Source: Acidimicrobiales bacterium
GTDB lineage: Bacteria > Actinomycetota > Acidimicrobiia > Acidimicrobiales > DATDAH01
Reading direction: 5' to 3'
DNA length: 64,000 bases
Assembly: GCA_016794585.1 (NCBI GenBank)
Contig: JAEUJM010000040.1
Coordinates: forward strand, 149,735 to 213,734
Under the pieces are notes generated by a model. That model was not told the origin of the DNA. It did no database searches and was given only the letters and a program-made list of their open reading frames with translations. Below are positions 35,436 to 43,904 of this stretch, one piece after another (positions within the stretch are counted from its first letter, which is position 1; each line of letters starts with the position of its first letter). The position numbers were made by a program, and so were the translations under genes.

Positions 35436-36182
35436 TCAGACGGCCCGGGCCACGAGCAGCAGGTCGTCGGCCCTTGCGGGCGGCAGCGCCCGGGTCCCGC
35501 ACCAGGCGTCGAGCCGCCAGAGCGCCGGCAGCGCGATCACGTAGCGGTAGGCCCGCTCGACGCGCGGATGGCCCGGGAACCAACCCAGACCCTCGACCAC
35601 CTCGACCTGGAAGCCGCCGGCGCCGGTCACGGCCGAGCGCAGCGACGCCTCGGTGAAGTGTTGGAAGTGCTTGTCGGGCACGCGGCGGTTGGTGGTGGGG
35701 GTGGTGATCACGAGCGTGCCGCCCGGGCGCAGGACGCGTCGCAGCTCGGCCACGAAGGCGCCGACCTCGTCAGGAGGCACGTGCTCGATGACCTCGCGGG
35801 CGACGACGAGGTCGAAGGCGCCATCCTCGGAAGCGAGCGCCTCCCCGTCCTGCACCTCGAATTGCAGGTCCGGCGCCATGAGCCGGGCGAACGCGATGGC
35901 CCGCTCCGAGAAGTCGACGCCCGTCCAGGTGAAGGCGGGACCGAGGCGGACCGCCAGTTCGTGGGTGCCCCGTCCGTCCCCGCAACCCACGTCGAGGGCG
36001 GTGCCGCCCTCGACGCCGCGCTCACGGATCAACGAGGCGAGCCGGTCGGACTTGTGGAGGTAGTTGTGCAGCCCGTGCTTTCGCAGGATCCAGTGGTGCG
36101 GGAGGCGGTACTCCTCCTCCTGGAGGGCCCGACGCCGCTCGGCGTCGTCGTCCACGTCGCCGGGAGCCGCGCCGTTCGTCAC
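35436..36182 (-). CDS. SAM-dependent methyltransferase (class I)
   Basis: The 248-residue product has TALDVGCGDGRGTHELAV, GVDFSERAIAFARL and VAREVIEHVPPDEV, followed by ELRRVLRPGGTLVITTP. This is a standard class I small-molecule or sugar methyltransferase layout. I chose the GTG at 36182; the longer frame would run through the divergent GT2 gene. No ribosome binding site with good spacing is visible, so the start is uncertain by some codons. It converges with the gene ending at 35422, leaving only 13 bp between. Confidence 0.82.
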   Translation of the reverse strand: MTNGAAPGDVDDDAERRRALQEEEYRLPHHWILRKHGLHNYLHKSDRLASLIRERGVEGGTALDVGCGDGRGTHELAVRLGPAFTWTGVDFSERAIAFARLMAPDLQFEVQDGEALASEDGAFDLVVAREVIEHVPPDEVGAFVAELRRVLRPGGTLVITTPTTNRRVPDKHFQHFTEASLRSAVTGAGGFQVEVVEGLGWFPGHPRVERAYRYVIALPALWRLDAWCGTRALPPARADDLLLVARAV

Positions 36183-36237
36183 CTCCCCAGCCTGCCGCGT
36201 CACCGCCGAACCGTCGAACCACCCCGTGCCCCGGGCG

Positions 36238-36243
36238 TACGCT
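36238..36243 (+). promoter_or_regulatory. -10 element for the GT2 gene at 36253
   Basis: TACGCT lies 9 nt before the ATG; no ribosome binding site is seen. Confidence 0.55.
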
Positions 36244-36252
36244 GCGGTCGCC

Positions 36253-37251
36253 ATGGCCGCCCCGCCCCCGACGTTCACGGTGATCATGCCCATCCGCAAC
36301 GAGGCGGGGCGCATCGCCGGCACCCTCGCCTCGGTGCTCGACCAGGACGTGGATCCCGAGCGCATGGAGGTGCTCGTCGTCGACGGGTGCTCGCAGGACG
36401 AGACCCGAGCGGTCGTGGCCGCCACCGCCGCCGGCGATCCACGCGTCCGGGTGCTCGACAACCCCGAAGGCATCGTGCCCACGGCCATGAACCGGGGCCT
36501 GGCCGAGGCCCGGGGCGACATGGTCGTGCGGGTCGACGGCCATTGCGCCTTGCCCCGTGACTACCTGCGCCGCTGCGAGGAGCTGTTGGCCGAGACCGGG
36601 GCCGACTGCGTGGGCGGCATGATCGAGAGCCTGCCCAGCGGCGACGGCGTGGTGGCCCGGGCCATCGCCCTCGCCATGGCCTCCCGCTTCGGCACGGGGG
36701 CCGGGTTCCGCGTCGGTGCGGCCGAGCCCGGCCCGGTCGACACCCTCGCCTTCGGCGCCTACCGGCGGGAGGTGTTCGACCGCATCGGGACCTTCGACGA
36801 GGAGCTCGTGCGCAACCAGGACGACGAGCTGAACCTCCGCCTCACCCGGGCCGGCGGCGTCATCTGGATGGACCCGTCGTTGCGCTCGCGGTACTGGACC
36901 CGCGCCGACCTGCGGTCCTTGTGGCGCCAGTACTTCCAGTACGGCGTGTTCAAGGTGCGGGTGGCCCAGAAGCACCGCGGGGTCGCCTCCTGGCGCCATC
37001 TGGCGCCGCTGGCCCTGGTCCTGGGCCTCGGGGGCGGCGCCGGGCTGGCTCTGGTCACCCGCCGACGGTGGCCCCTCCTGCTCGTCGCCGGCCCCTACGC
37101 CGGGGCCACCCTCGCCGCCGCGGTGGTCACCGGCCGCGACGACCCGCCCACCGTGGCCGTGCTGCCGGCGTGCTTCGCCTGTCTCCAGCTCTCCTACGGG
37201 ACGGGATGGCTGGCCGGGTTGTGGCGGTGGCGGGGCCGCTGGCGCGACTAG
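36253..37251 (+). CDS. GT2 family glycosyltransferase (ExoA-like)
   Basis: This 332-residue enzyme has FTVIMPIRNEAGRIAGTL, VLVVDGCSQDETRAVV, the metal site VVRVDGHCALPRDY and RNQDDELNLRLTRAGG, typical of the ExoA-like GT2 branch. Hydrophobic C-terminal segments (~245-320) suggest membrane attachment. The ATG at 36253 follows TACGCT (36238-36243) by 9 nt, so the message is probably leaderless. The stop codon lies inside a 16-bp tandem duplication. It is a single-gene unit between two divergent or convergent minus-strand genes. Confidence 0.9.
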   Translation: MAAPPPTFTVIMPIRNEAGRIAGTLASVLDQDVDPERMEVLVVDGCSQDETRAVVAATAAGDPRVRVLDNPEGIVPTAMNRGLAEARGDMVVRVDGHCALPRDYLRRCEELLAETGADCVGGMIESLPSGDGVVARAIALAMASRFGTGAGFRVGAAEPGPVDTLAFGAYRREVFDRIGTFDEELVRNQDDELNLRLTRAGGVIWMDPSLRSRYWTRADLRSLWRQYFQYGVFKVRVAQKHRGVASWRHLAPLALVLGLGGGAGLALVTRRRWPLLLVAGPYAGATLAAAVVTGRDDPPTVAVLPACFACLQLSYGTGWLAGLWRWRGRWRD

Positions 37252-37273
37252 CGGCGAGCGCGACTAGCGGCGA
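37242..37273. repeat. 16-bp perfect tandem duplication over a stop codon
   Basis: GCGCGACTAGCGGCGA occurs twice back to back (37242-37257 and 37258-37273), with a further GCGCG shortly after. The first copy holds the last codons and TAG stop of the GT2 gene. The second lies in the 29-bp convergent gap. It looks like a recent small duplication. Confidence 0.8.
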
Positions 37274-37280
37274 GCGCGGA

Positions 37281-38675
37281 TCAGGCCTCGTCGCCGGCGA
37301 CGAGCGACACGACGGGGCGGAACTTCCCGCTGGGGCCCCGTTCGATGGCGTCGGCGCGTTCGACCCGGACCTCGACGCCCGGCAGACGGTCGCGCAGGCG
37401 GGACGCGATGGTCGCCTCGGCGGCGGCGTCGTAGCCTTCGCCCGCCACGACGCTCGCCACCACGAGGTCGACGCGCTCCTGCACCAGTTGCGCCTCGACC
37501 ACGGGCAGACCGTAGAAGACGGGGTTGAACCAGAACTGGCGTCCGCCGTCGGGGGTGGCGATGAGGTCCTGGGTGCGGCCCTCGACCGGTGGCAGCACCG
37601 GCAGTGCCCGGCCGCAGGCGCAACCGGCGCCCCACACCGGGGCCCGGCCCCGGTCACCGTTGGCGTAGCGCACGAACGCCGTGGTGTCGTTGGTGAGGCC
37701 GGTGAGCACGAACCGGCCCGACCCGCCCTCGGGCGCGGGGGCGTCGGCGTCGTCGACGACCTCGACGACGCCGCAGTCCGGCCACAGGTGCAGCGTGCCC
37801 GCCTCGCACTCGCTGGCGCCCGCCGCCATCTCGGCCATCCCGTAGGTCTCCCGGACCGGACAGCCGAAGGCCTCCTCGATGAGGGCCCGCTGTCCCGCCG
37901 AGACCGGCTCGGCGTTGGCGATGACCACCCGGGGGCCGGTCATCCGGAGTCCGGCGTCGAGGGCCAGGCGGGCCAGGAAGGCCGCCGCCGACGGGTAGAC
38001 CACGAGGTGGGTGGGAGCGAAGCGCGCGAGCGCCGTGACGTACTCCCCGACCGTCGTCGGCGTCAGGTTGTGGGTCGACAGGTAGAGCTGGTGCAGGCCC
38101 CGGTTGTGCACCCAGTAGGGCGGACGGTCCCGTCCGGGCGGGACCACGAGCTGCCCCCCGAGGATGGCCCAGCGGTCGTGACGGCTGACGCCGTGCCAGC
38201 GGCGGGTGCGGGCCTCGTGCAGGGCGAAGAACGCCCGGAGGTCTCCACGGGAGGTCCAGATCGACAACGGGGACCCACTGGTGCCGCTCGTCTGGTCCCG
38301 ATAGCGCCACCGGGGGGCATCGTCGGCGACCAGAGCCGCCGGATCGGCCCGGACCGCGTCTTTCGTCGTCACCGGCCAGTCGCCCAACTCGACCGGGTCG
38401 CGGTCCGGATGCGCCGTGAACCACCGGCGGTGGTGGGGGACGGCGACAGCGGCGTGCGCCAGGACCGCGGCCTGTCGTTCGGCCAGCCACGAGCGCCATC
38501 GGTCCTCGGTCCAGCGGTCGCGCTCGAGGACTGCCGCGGTGAGCGCGTCGGCGCCGGGCCCGTAGCGCCAGGCCCGCAGGCGCAACCCCTGCGCGCCGGC
38601 GACGAGGTCCCGGCCCGGCGCCGGCAGCCGGCGGTAGAGGGCGACGAGGCGGTCGCGGCCCGTGCTCGGGCTCAC
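37281..38675 (-). CDS. Adenylate-forming enzyme, CapK/phenylacetate-CoA ligase-like
   Basis: The 464-residue protein carries the AMP-binding loop DQTSGTSGSPLSIWTS, a second nucleotide segment RETYGMAEMAAGASECE and the hinge-like GRTQDLIATPDGG. It is the PaaK/CapK branch of acyl-adenylating enzymes, often found in capsule loci. It would activate a carboxylic acid, possibly for attachment to a sugar or glycan. The GTG start overlaps the preceding methyltransferase stop as GTGA, so the two act together. True phenylacetate catabolism is unlikely, since no other paa gene is near. Confidence 0.87.
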   Translation of the reverse strand: MSPSTGRDRLVALYRRLPAPGRDLVAGAQGLRLRAWRYGPGADALTAAVLERDRWTEDRWRSWLAERQAAVLAHAAVAVPHHRRWFTAHPDRDPVELGDWPVTTKDAVRADPAALVADDAPRWRYRDQTSGTSGSPLSIWTSRGDLRAFFALHEARTRRWHGVSRHDRWAILGGQLVVPPGRDRPPYWVHNRGLHQLYLSTHNLTPTTVGEYVTALARFAPTHLVVYPSAAAFLARLALDAGLRMTGPRVVIANAEPVSAGQRALIEEAFGCPVRETYGMAEMAAGASECEAGTLHLWPDCGVVEVVDDADAPAPEGGSGRFVLTGLTNDTTAFVRYANGDRGRAPVWGAGCACGRALPVLPPVEGRTQDLIATPDGGRQFWFNPVFYGLPVVEAQLVQERVDLVVASVVAGEGYDAAAEATIASRLRDRLPGVEVRVERADAIERGPSGKFRPVVSLVAGDEA

Positions 38676-39367
38676 GCCGGCTTGGTCACGGTGCCGAGGA
38701 GGTGGGTGGTCAGCGGCCGGACGCGGGCGAGCCGCGGATACAGCGCGTCGGTCGCGGGACCGAGGCGACGGGCCAGCGGTGGCAGCACGGTCAGCGGGCG
38801 CAGGCTCGCCGTCCAGCCCGGGAACAACGCCTCGATCTCTGCCGGCGCCAGCGGACGCACCGCGTCGTTGGACGGGTTGGGCCGCCGCAGGTCGTACCAG
38901 AGCACCCGTCCGGCCGGGCGCAGGACGCGTCCCAGCTCGGTGGCGACCGCCCGGGCCGCGGCCTCGTCGAGGATGGAGCTGAAGAGGGTGAAGGCGAGCA
39001 CCAGGCCGAAGGTTGCGTCCGGAAAGGGAAGGGCCGACCCCTCCGCCCGAGCGAATCCGGCGCCGGGGGCCGCATCGGCGGCAACCGAGAGTCGGGCCGC
39101 CCGCAGATCGACCCCGACCCGGAGCCCGTCCGTGGGCAGCGCGCGGTCGAGCTCGACGAGGACCTGGCCCCCGCCACAGCCCAGGTCGAGGACGGGGCCG
39201 ACGGCGCCGGACAGGACCACGCCGGCGCGACGCGCCCGCTCGGCGTGGATGGCCCGGTTGCCGGCGTTGTCGAGGCTCCACCTCGCCCGGGCGGACTCGT
39301 CGGCGTCGTAACCCTCGTACACCTGGTGCAGCCGGTCCACCTCGGGGGTGCGGCTGCGACCTGCCAT
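38672..39367 (-). CDS. SAM-dependent methyltransferase (class I)
   Basis: This 231-residue methyltransferase has VLDLGCGGGQVLVELDRAL, GVDLRAARLSVAAD and LGRVLRPAGRVLWYDLRRP. The ATG at 39367 is preceded by a TACCTT -10 (39379-39374) with a 6-nt GGCGCC spacer and no ribosome binding site, so a leaderless message is expected. It heads a two-gene unit with the CapK-like enzyme, through a GTGA overlap. It may methylate the product or the acceptor of that enzyme; this is inference from the pairing. Confidence 0.87.
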   Translation of the reverse strand: MAGRSRTPEVDRLHQVYEGYDADESARARWSLDNAGNRAIHAERARRAGVVLSGAVGPVLDLGCGGGQVLVELDRALPTDGLRVGVDLRAARLSVAADAAPGAGFARAEGSALPFPDATFGLVLAFTLFSSILDEAAARAVATELGRVLRPAGRVLWYDLRRPNPSNDAVRPLAPAEIEALFPGWTASLRPLTVLPPLARRLGPATDALYPRLARVRPLTTHLLGTVTKPA

Positions 39368-39373
39368 GGCGCC

Positions 39374-39379
39374 AAGGTA
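39374..39379 (-). promoter_or_regulatory. -10 element for the methyltransferase at 39367
   Basis: TACCTT on the minus strand lies 6 nt (GGCGCC) before the ATG; no ribosome binding site is seen. Confidence 0.55.
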
Positions 39380-39403
39380 GCGGCCGGTGGGGCGGCGGCC
39401 CCG

Positions 39404-39409
39404 TAGGAT
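39404..39409 (+). promoter_or_regulatory. -10 element for the GT4 gene at 39423
   Basis: TAGGAT lies 13 nt before the ATG, a slightly longer spacing than at other heads, giving a predicted leader of only a few bases. Confidence 0.5.
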
Positions 39410-39422
39410 CGGCCCCCACCCG

Positions 39423-40592
39423 ATGCCTCTGCACCTCTGCTTCCTCTGCCATGAGTACCCCCCGGAGCCCCACGGCGGGGTGGGCTCGCTCGTCCAGTCG
39501 CTGGCCCGTGCGCTCGTGGCACGCGGGCACGAGGTCACGGTCCTCGGCATCTCGCGGACGCGGCCGGGGATCGAGGACGACCAAGGGGTGCGGGTGGTGC
39601 GCCTCCCCCACGCGCGCGTGCGCGGCACCGGGTTCCTGGTGCACGGCCGCCGCCTCCGCCATGCCCTTTCAGAACGTCACCGCGAGCAGCCCATCGACGT
39701 GGTCGAAGGCCAGGAGCTCGCCCTCGCCGTGCTGCCCCGCCACCGCCCCTACCGCACGGTGATCCGCATGAACGGGGGCCACCACTTCTTCGCCACCACC
39801 TTGGGGGACCGGCCCCGGCCGTGGCGGAGCTGGCTCGAGCGCCGCTCGTTCCGCCGCGCCGACCACCTCTGCGCCGTCAGCACCTACGTGGGCGAGACCA
39901 CCCGCTCGCTGCTCCGCCTCGGCGACCGGCACATCACCGTCCTGCCCAATGCGGTCGACACCGAGCTCTTCCGGCCCGGCCGCGGGGAGGGTGAGCCCGG
40001 GCGCATCGCGTTCGCCGGCACGCTCTGCGAGAAGAAGGGGATCCGCCAGCTCCTCGAGGCCTTCCCCGCGGTGCTCGAGCGCCACCCCGAGGCCCAGCTC
40101 GACGTGGCCGGGCGCGACTGGGTCGACGGCGACGGGTCCTTCCGGGACCGACTCGAAGCCGGCCTCGACCCCGCCACGGCGGCCCACGTGCACTTCCTGG
40201 GCCCGGTCGACCACGCCGAGCTGCCCGAGGTCCTGGCCCGGGCGTCGATCTGCGCCTTCCCCTCCCACATGGAGGCCATGCCCCTGGCCTGGCTGGAGGG
40301 CCTGTCGGTCGGACGCGCCGTCCTCGCCGGCGACATCGGCCCCGCCCCCGAGGTCATCGAGGACGGGGTGTCCGGCGTGCTGTGCGACCCCTACGACCCC
40401 GGTTCCATCGCCGCCGCATTGAGCGACCTCCTCAATGACGACGACCGACGCGTTGCCCTGGGACGGGCCGGGCGCCGCCGGGCCGAGCGCGAGTTCTCGG
40501 TCGACGTGCTGGCGGGACGCAACGAGGCCTTCTTCGAGCACTGCGTCGCCACGCCCCCGGAAGCATCCTCCGGCACCGGGCCCCGGGCCTGA
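39423..40592 (+). CDS. GT4 family glycosyltransferase
   Basis: The 389-residue product has the classic GT4 entry CHEYPPEPHGGVGSLVQSLA, HLCAVSTYVGETTRSLL, the donor loop IAFAGTLCEKKGIRQLLEAF and the EX7E motif MEAMPLAWLEGLSVG. The ATG at 39423 is the natural start; a TAGGAT element ends 13 nt before it. It heads a plus-strand unit with the double-GT4 gene 10 nt downstream and another GT4 gene after that. The substrate is unknown. Confidence 0.9.
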   Translation: MPLHLCFLCHEYPPEPHGGVGSLVQSLARALVARGHEVTVLGISRTRPGIEDDQGVRVVRLPHARVRGTGFLVHGRRLRHALSERHREQPIDVVEGQELALAVLPRHRPYRTVIRMNGGHHFFATTLGDRPRPWRSWLERRSFRRADHLCAVSTYVGETTRSLLRLGDRHITVLPNAVDTELFRPGRGEGEPGRIAFAGTLCEKKGIRQLLEAFPAVLERHPEAQLDVAGRDWVDGDGSFRDRLEAGLDPATAAHVHFLGPVDHAELPEVLARASICAFPSHMEAMPLAWLEGLSVGRAVLAGDIGPAPEVIEDGVSGVLCDPYDPGSIAAALSDLLNDDDRRVALGRAGRRRAEREFSVDVLAGRNEAFFEHCVATPPEASSGTGPRA

Positions 40593-40602
40593 GGACGCCG
40601 AC

Positions 40603-42879
40603 ATGGGCAACCCACGGACGCTCACCATCGTCTCCTCCGCGCCCCACCACGTGTGGGAGGGCCGGCTCTGGTCGCACGCCCCCTACGTCCGCGAGATCGA
40701 CCTGTGGTGCCACCTGTTCGAGCGGGTGATCATCGTCGGGCCCACCGAGGCGACCGCCCCCACGGGCGACTGCGTGCCCTTCCCCGACCACGGCCTCGAG
40801 CTCCGTCCCGTCCCGCCCACGGGAGGGGACGGCCTCGGGCCCAAGTTGCACCAGCTCGCCCTGCTCCCGCTGCTCGTCTGGCGGGTGGTCCGGGCCCTGC
40901 TCGACGGCGACGCCGCCCATGTCCGCTGCCCGGGCAACATGGGCCTGCTGGGTGTCTTCCTCGCCCCGCTGCTGCGCCGGCGGCTCGTGGCGAAGTACGC
41001 CGGCCAGTGGAACGGCTTCCCGGGTGAGAAGTGGACGGTCCGGCTCCAGCGGGCGGTGCTCTCCTCTCGGTGGTGGCACGGCCCCGTCACCGTGTACGGC
41101 GAGTGGCCGGACCAGCCCCGCCACGTCATCCCGTTCTTCACGTCAGTGCTCACCGACGAGCAGGTGGAGCGGGCCCGCCGCCTGGAGCGGAAGCCGCGGC
41201 GGGCCGGCACGCTGCGCGTGCTGTTCGTCGGCCGACTCAGCGGCCCGAAGAACGTGGACACCGTGCTGCGAGCGGTCGCCGCCGTCGTCGCCGACGGTGT
41301 GGACGTGCACACCACCGTGGTGGGCGACGGGGCCGAGCGCGGCCGGCTCGAGGCCCTCGTCCGCGACGAGGGGATCGACGAGCGGGTGACCTTCGCCGGC
41401 GCCGTGGGCATCGAGGCGGTCCTCGACCACTACGAGCAGGCGGACACCCTCGTCCTCGTGTCCCAGTCCGAGGGGTGGCCGAAGGCCATCGCCGAGGCCA
41501 TGACCTTCGGGGTCGTGTGCGTGGGCTCGGACCGGGGCATGGTCCCCCAGATGCTCGACGGCCGCGGCGTCGTGGTCCCCTCCGGCGACGTCGAAGCACT
41601 CGCGGACGCGCTCCGGACCCTCGCTGCGGATCCCGACGCCGCCGACGCCCTCGGCGCGAGCGCAGCGGAGTGGGGACAGCGCCACTCCCTCGAGGAGCTC
41701 GAGTCGGCCATCGGGGTGCTGCTCAGCCACTGGTGGCGCACCACCGTGCGCCCGACCCGGCCGCGCACCTCGGTGCTGCACGTCACCGACAGCCTCGACG
41801 CGGGCGGCGCCGAGCGGATGGCCGTGAACCTGGCCAACGGCCTCTCCGTCGACCGCTTCCGCACCGCGCTCTGCACGACCCGACACGTCGGGGTCCTCGC
41901 TGCGGAGGCCCGACCCGACATCGACCAGCTCGCCCTCGGTCGGCGTCGACGACGGGAGGACCCGGCCGCCGTGCTGCGCCTCGCCGCCTACCTGCGCCAC
42001 GAGCGCATCGACGTGGTGCACGCCCACGGCACGTCGCTGTTCATCTCCGCGGCCGCCTGCCTCCTCGTGCCCCGAACCCGCCTCGTGTGGCACGACCACC
42101 TCGGCGCCGACCCCGAGACCCGGCGGCCCCGCCGACGGGTGTACCGCCTGGCCTGCACCCAGGTCGATCACGTCATCACCGTCAGCCAGGCGCTCGCCGA
42201 GTGGGACGAGCGAGAGCTGTCCATCCCGGCCGAGGCGATCACCACCATGCCCAACTTCGTGGTCACCACCGGTCCACCGACTCCCCCCGAGGGGCTCCCG
42301 GGCGTGACCGGCTCCCGCATCGCCTGCGTCGCCAACCTGCGCGCGCAAAAGGACCACGTCCTGCTGGTGGAAGCCCTGGCCGACGTGGTGGCCGACGTCC
42401 CGGCCGCCCACGCCCTCCTCCTCGGCGCACCCGTGGACCCCGCGGTGGACGCCGCGGTGCGGGCCCGCATCGCCGAGCTCGGCCTCACCGACCACGTCCA
42501 TCTGCTCGGCACCCGCACCGACGTCGCCGCGGTCCTCTCGGCCTGCGCGATCGGCGTGCTCAGCTCGCGCTCCGAGGGATTCCCTCTCGCCCTGCTCGAG
42601 TACGGCAGCGCCGGCCTGGCGACGGTGGCGACCGAGGTGGGCGAGTGCCCGGAGATCCTCGACCACGGAGGCGCCGGCCGGCTGGTGCCACCGGGCGACC
42701 GCGCCGCGCTCGCCGCCGCCCTGGTGGGCCTGCTCTCCGAGCCGGCCGCGGCGGCGAACCTGGGCGAGCGGCTCCGGGAGCGGGTGACCCAGCGCTACGG
42801 CGCCGCCGCGGTGATCGACCGGATCTCGCAGGTCTACGACGACCTCACCCCCGAGCCGGCACCGGCGGCCCGTCGGTGA
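40603..42879 (+). CDS. Double-domain GT4-GT4 glycosyltransferase
   Basis: The 758-residue product is two complete GT4 modules in one frame. The first (residues ~1-375) has VLFVGRLSGPKNVDTVLRAV and the EX7E motif SEGWPKAIAEAMTFG. The second (~385-758) starts afresh with VLHVTDSLDAGGAERMAVNL and has SEGFPLALLEYGSAG. Both EX7E motifs are intact, so the protein could add two sugars in sequence, perhaps alternately. The joint, around SHWWRTTVRPTRPRTS, shows no stop or frameshift. It starts 10 nt after the previous gene and overlaps the next as GTGA. Confidence 0.9.
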   Translation: MGNPRTLTIVSSAPHHVWEGRLWSHAPYVREIDLWCHLFERVIIVGPTEATAPTGDCVPFPDHGLELRPVPPTGGDGLGPKLHQLALLPLLVWRVVRALLDGDAAHVRCPGNMGLLGVFLAPLLRRRLVAKYAGQWNGFPGEKWTVRLQRAVLSSRWWHGPVTVYGEWPDQPRHVIPFFTSVLTDEQVERARRLERKPRRAGTLRVLFVGRLSGPKNVDTVLRAVAAVVADGVDVHTTVVGDGAERGRLEALVRDEGIDERVTFAGAVGIEAVLDHYEQADTLVLVSQSEGWPKAIAEAMTFGVVCVGSDRGMVPQMLDGRGVVVPSGDVEALADALRTLAADPDAADALGASAAEWGQRHSLEELESAIGVLLSHWWRTTVRPTRPRTSVLHVTDSLDAGGAERMAVNLANGLSVDRFRTALCTTRHVGVLAAEARPDIDQLALGRRRRREDPAAVLRLAAYLRHERIDVVHAHGTSLFISAAACLLVPRTRLVWHDHLGADPETRRPRRRVYRLACTQVDHVITVSQALAEWDERELSIPAEAITTMPNFVVTTGPPTPPEGLPGVTGSRIACVANLRAQKDHVLLVEALADVVADVPAAHALLLGAPVDPAVDAAVRARIAELGLTDHVHLLGTRTDVAAVLSACAIGVLSSRSEGFPLALLEYGSAGLATVATEVGECPEILDHGGAGRLVPPGDRAALAAALVGLLSEPAAAANLGERLRERVTQRYGAAAVIDRISQVYDDLTPEPAPAARR

Positions 42880-43904
42880 CCCGAACGCCGCGCGTCGGCA
42901 TCGTGGGCCCGCTCCTCGGGACGAACCCCGGCTGGGTCACCGGCCAGGGCGAGGTCCTCACCGAGCACCTCCGGGGCGACGGCGTCGACGTGCGGACGGC
43001 ATCCGAGGTGGTGGGTCGCGCCGGGCGGGCGCTCGACACGTTCCGACGGGTGCGCTCGTGGCGGGGCGACGTGGACGTCGTGGTGGTCCTGGCCTACAGC
43101 GGGGCCGCCTTCGCCCTGACCGACCTCGGCACCCGCACCGCGGCGGGCCTCGGCGTGCCCGTCGTGCTGTGGCTGCACGGGGGGAACCTCCCGGCGTTCG
43201 CCGAACGCCACCCCCGGTGGGCGGCTCGCGTGCTCCAGCGGGTGGACGCCCTCGTGGCACCGTCGCCGTACCTCGCCCGGCTGGGCGACCTCGTCGGCCG
43301 CGAAGTCGCGGTGATCCCCAACGTGCTGCCGGCGCCCGCGACCCTCCGTCTCCGGGAGCGGTGCCGCCCGACGGTGCTCTGGATGCGGACCTTCCATCCG
43401 CTCTACCGGCCCGACCTCGCCGTGGCCGCCTTCGCCGAGCTGCGCGCCAGGCGTCCCGACGCCACCCTCACCATGGCCGGCCAGGACAAGGGCGAGCTCG
43501 ACGCCACCCGCCGCCTCGTCCTCGACCGCGGTCTCGCTGATGCCGTGACCTTCGCCGGCTTCCTCGACCCTGCGGGCAAGGCCCAGGCGTTCACGACCCA
43601 CGACCTCTTCTTGAACACCACGCGGACCGACAACGCCCCCGTGAGCCTGCTCGAAGCCGCCGCCCACGGCCTGGTGGTGGTGTCGACCGCCGCGGGCGGC
43701 ATCGCCGACCTGTTCACCGACGGGACCGACGTGCTGCTGGCCCAGGACGCCGCCGGACTGGCGGACGCCCTGGCATCGGCCCTCGACGACGCGTCGCTGG
43801 CCGCCCGGCTCTCAGCGGGAGGCCGCTCGCTGGCGGAGGCGGCGACGTGGTCGCACGTGGGCCCGCTCTGGCACTCGCTCCTCGGCGGGCTCACCGTCGG
43901 CTGA
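42876..43904 (+). CDS. GT4-like glycosyltransferase
   Basis: This 342-residue protein has VGIVGPLLGTNPGWVTGQGE at the N-terminus (glycine-rich acceptor-side loop), VVLWLHGGNLPAFAERH, PTVLWMRTFHPLYRPDLAVA and the motif TDNAPVSLLEAAAHG, an Asp/Glu version of EX7E. It is shorter than its neighbours but spans both GT-B halves. It is co-translated with the double-GT4 gene. Its last 93 bp lie antisense to the end of the convergent phosphoglycosyl transferase gene. Confidence 0.87.
   Translation: MTRTPRVGIVGPLLGTNPGWVTGQGEVLTEHLRGDGVDVRTASEVVGRAGRALDTFRRVRSWRGDVDVVVVLAYSGAAFALTDLGTRTAAGLGVPVVLWLHGGNLPAFAERHPRWAARVLQRVDALVAPSPYLARLGDLVGREVAVIPNVLPAPATLRLRERCRPTVLWMRTFHPLYRPDLAVAAFAELRARRPDATLTMAGQDKGELDATRRLVLDRGLADAVTFAGFLDPAGKAQAFTTHDLFLNTTRTDNAPVSLLEAAAHGLVVVSTAAGGIADLFTDGTDVLLAQDAAGLADALASALDDASLAARLSAGGRSLAEAATWSHVGPLWHSLLGGLTVG

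Noticed and set aside
37242..37273. Tandem repeat as a possible attachment or integration site
   Set aside because: No integrase, tRNA or second distant copy is seen. A local slippage duplication is simpler.
37281..38675. Phenylacetate catabolism gene
   Set aside because: The enzyme has the adenylate-forming motifs, but there are no paa neighbours and it is coupled to a methyltransferase inside a glycan locus, so a CapK-like role fits better.
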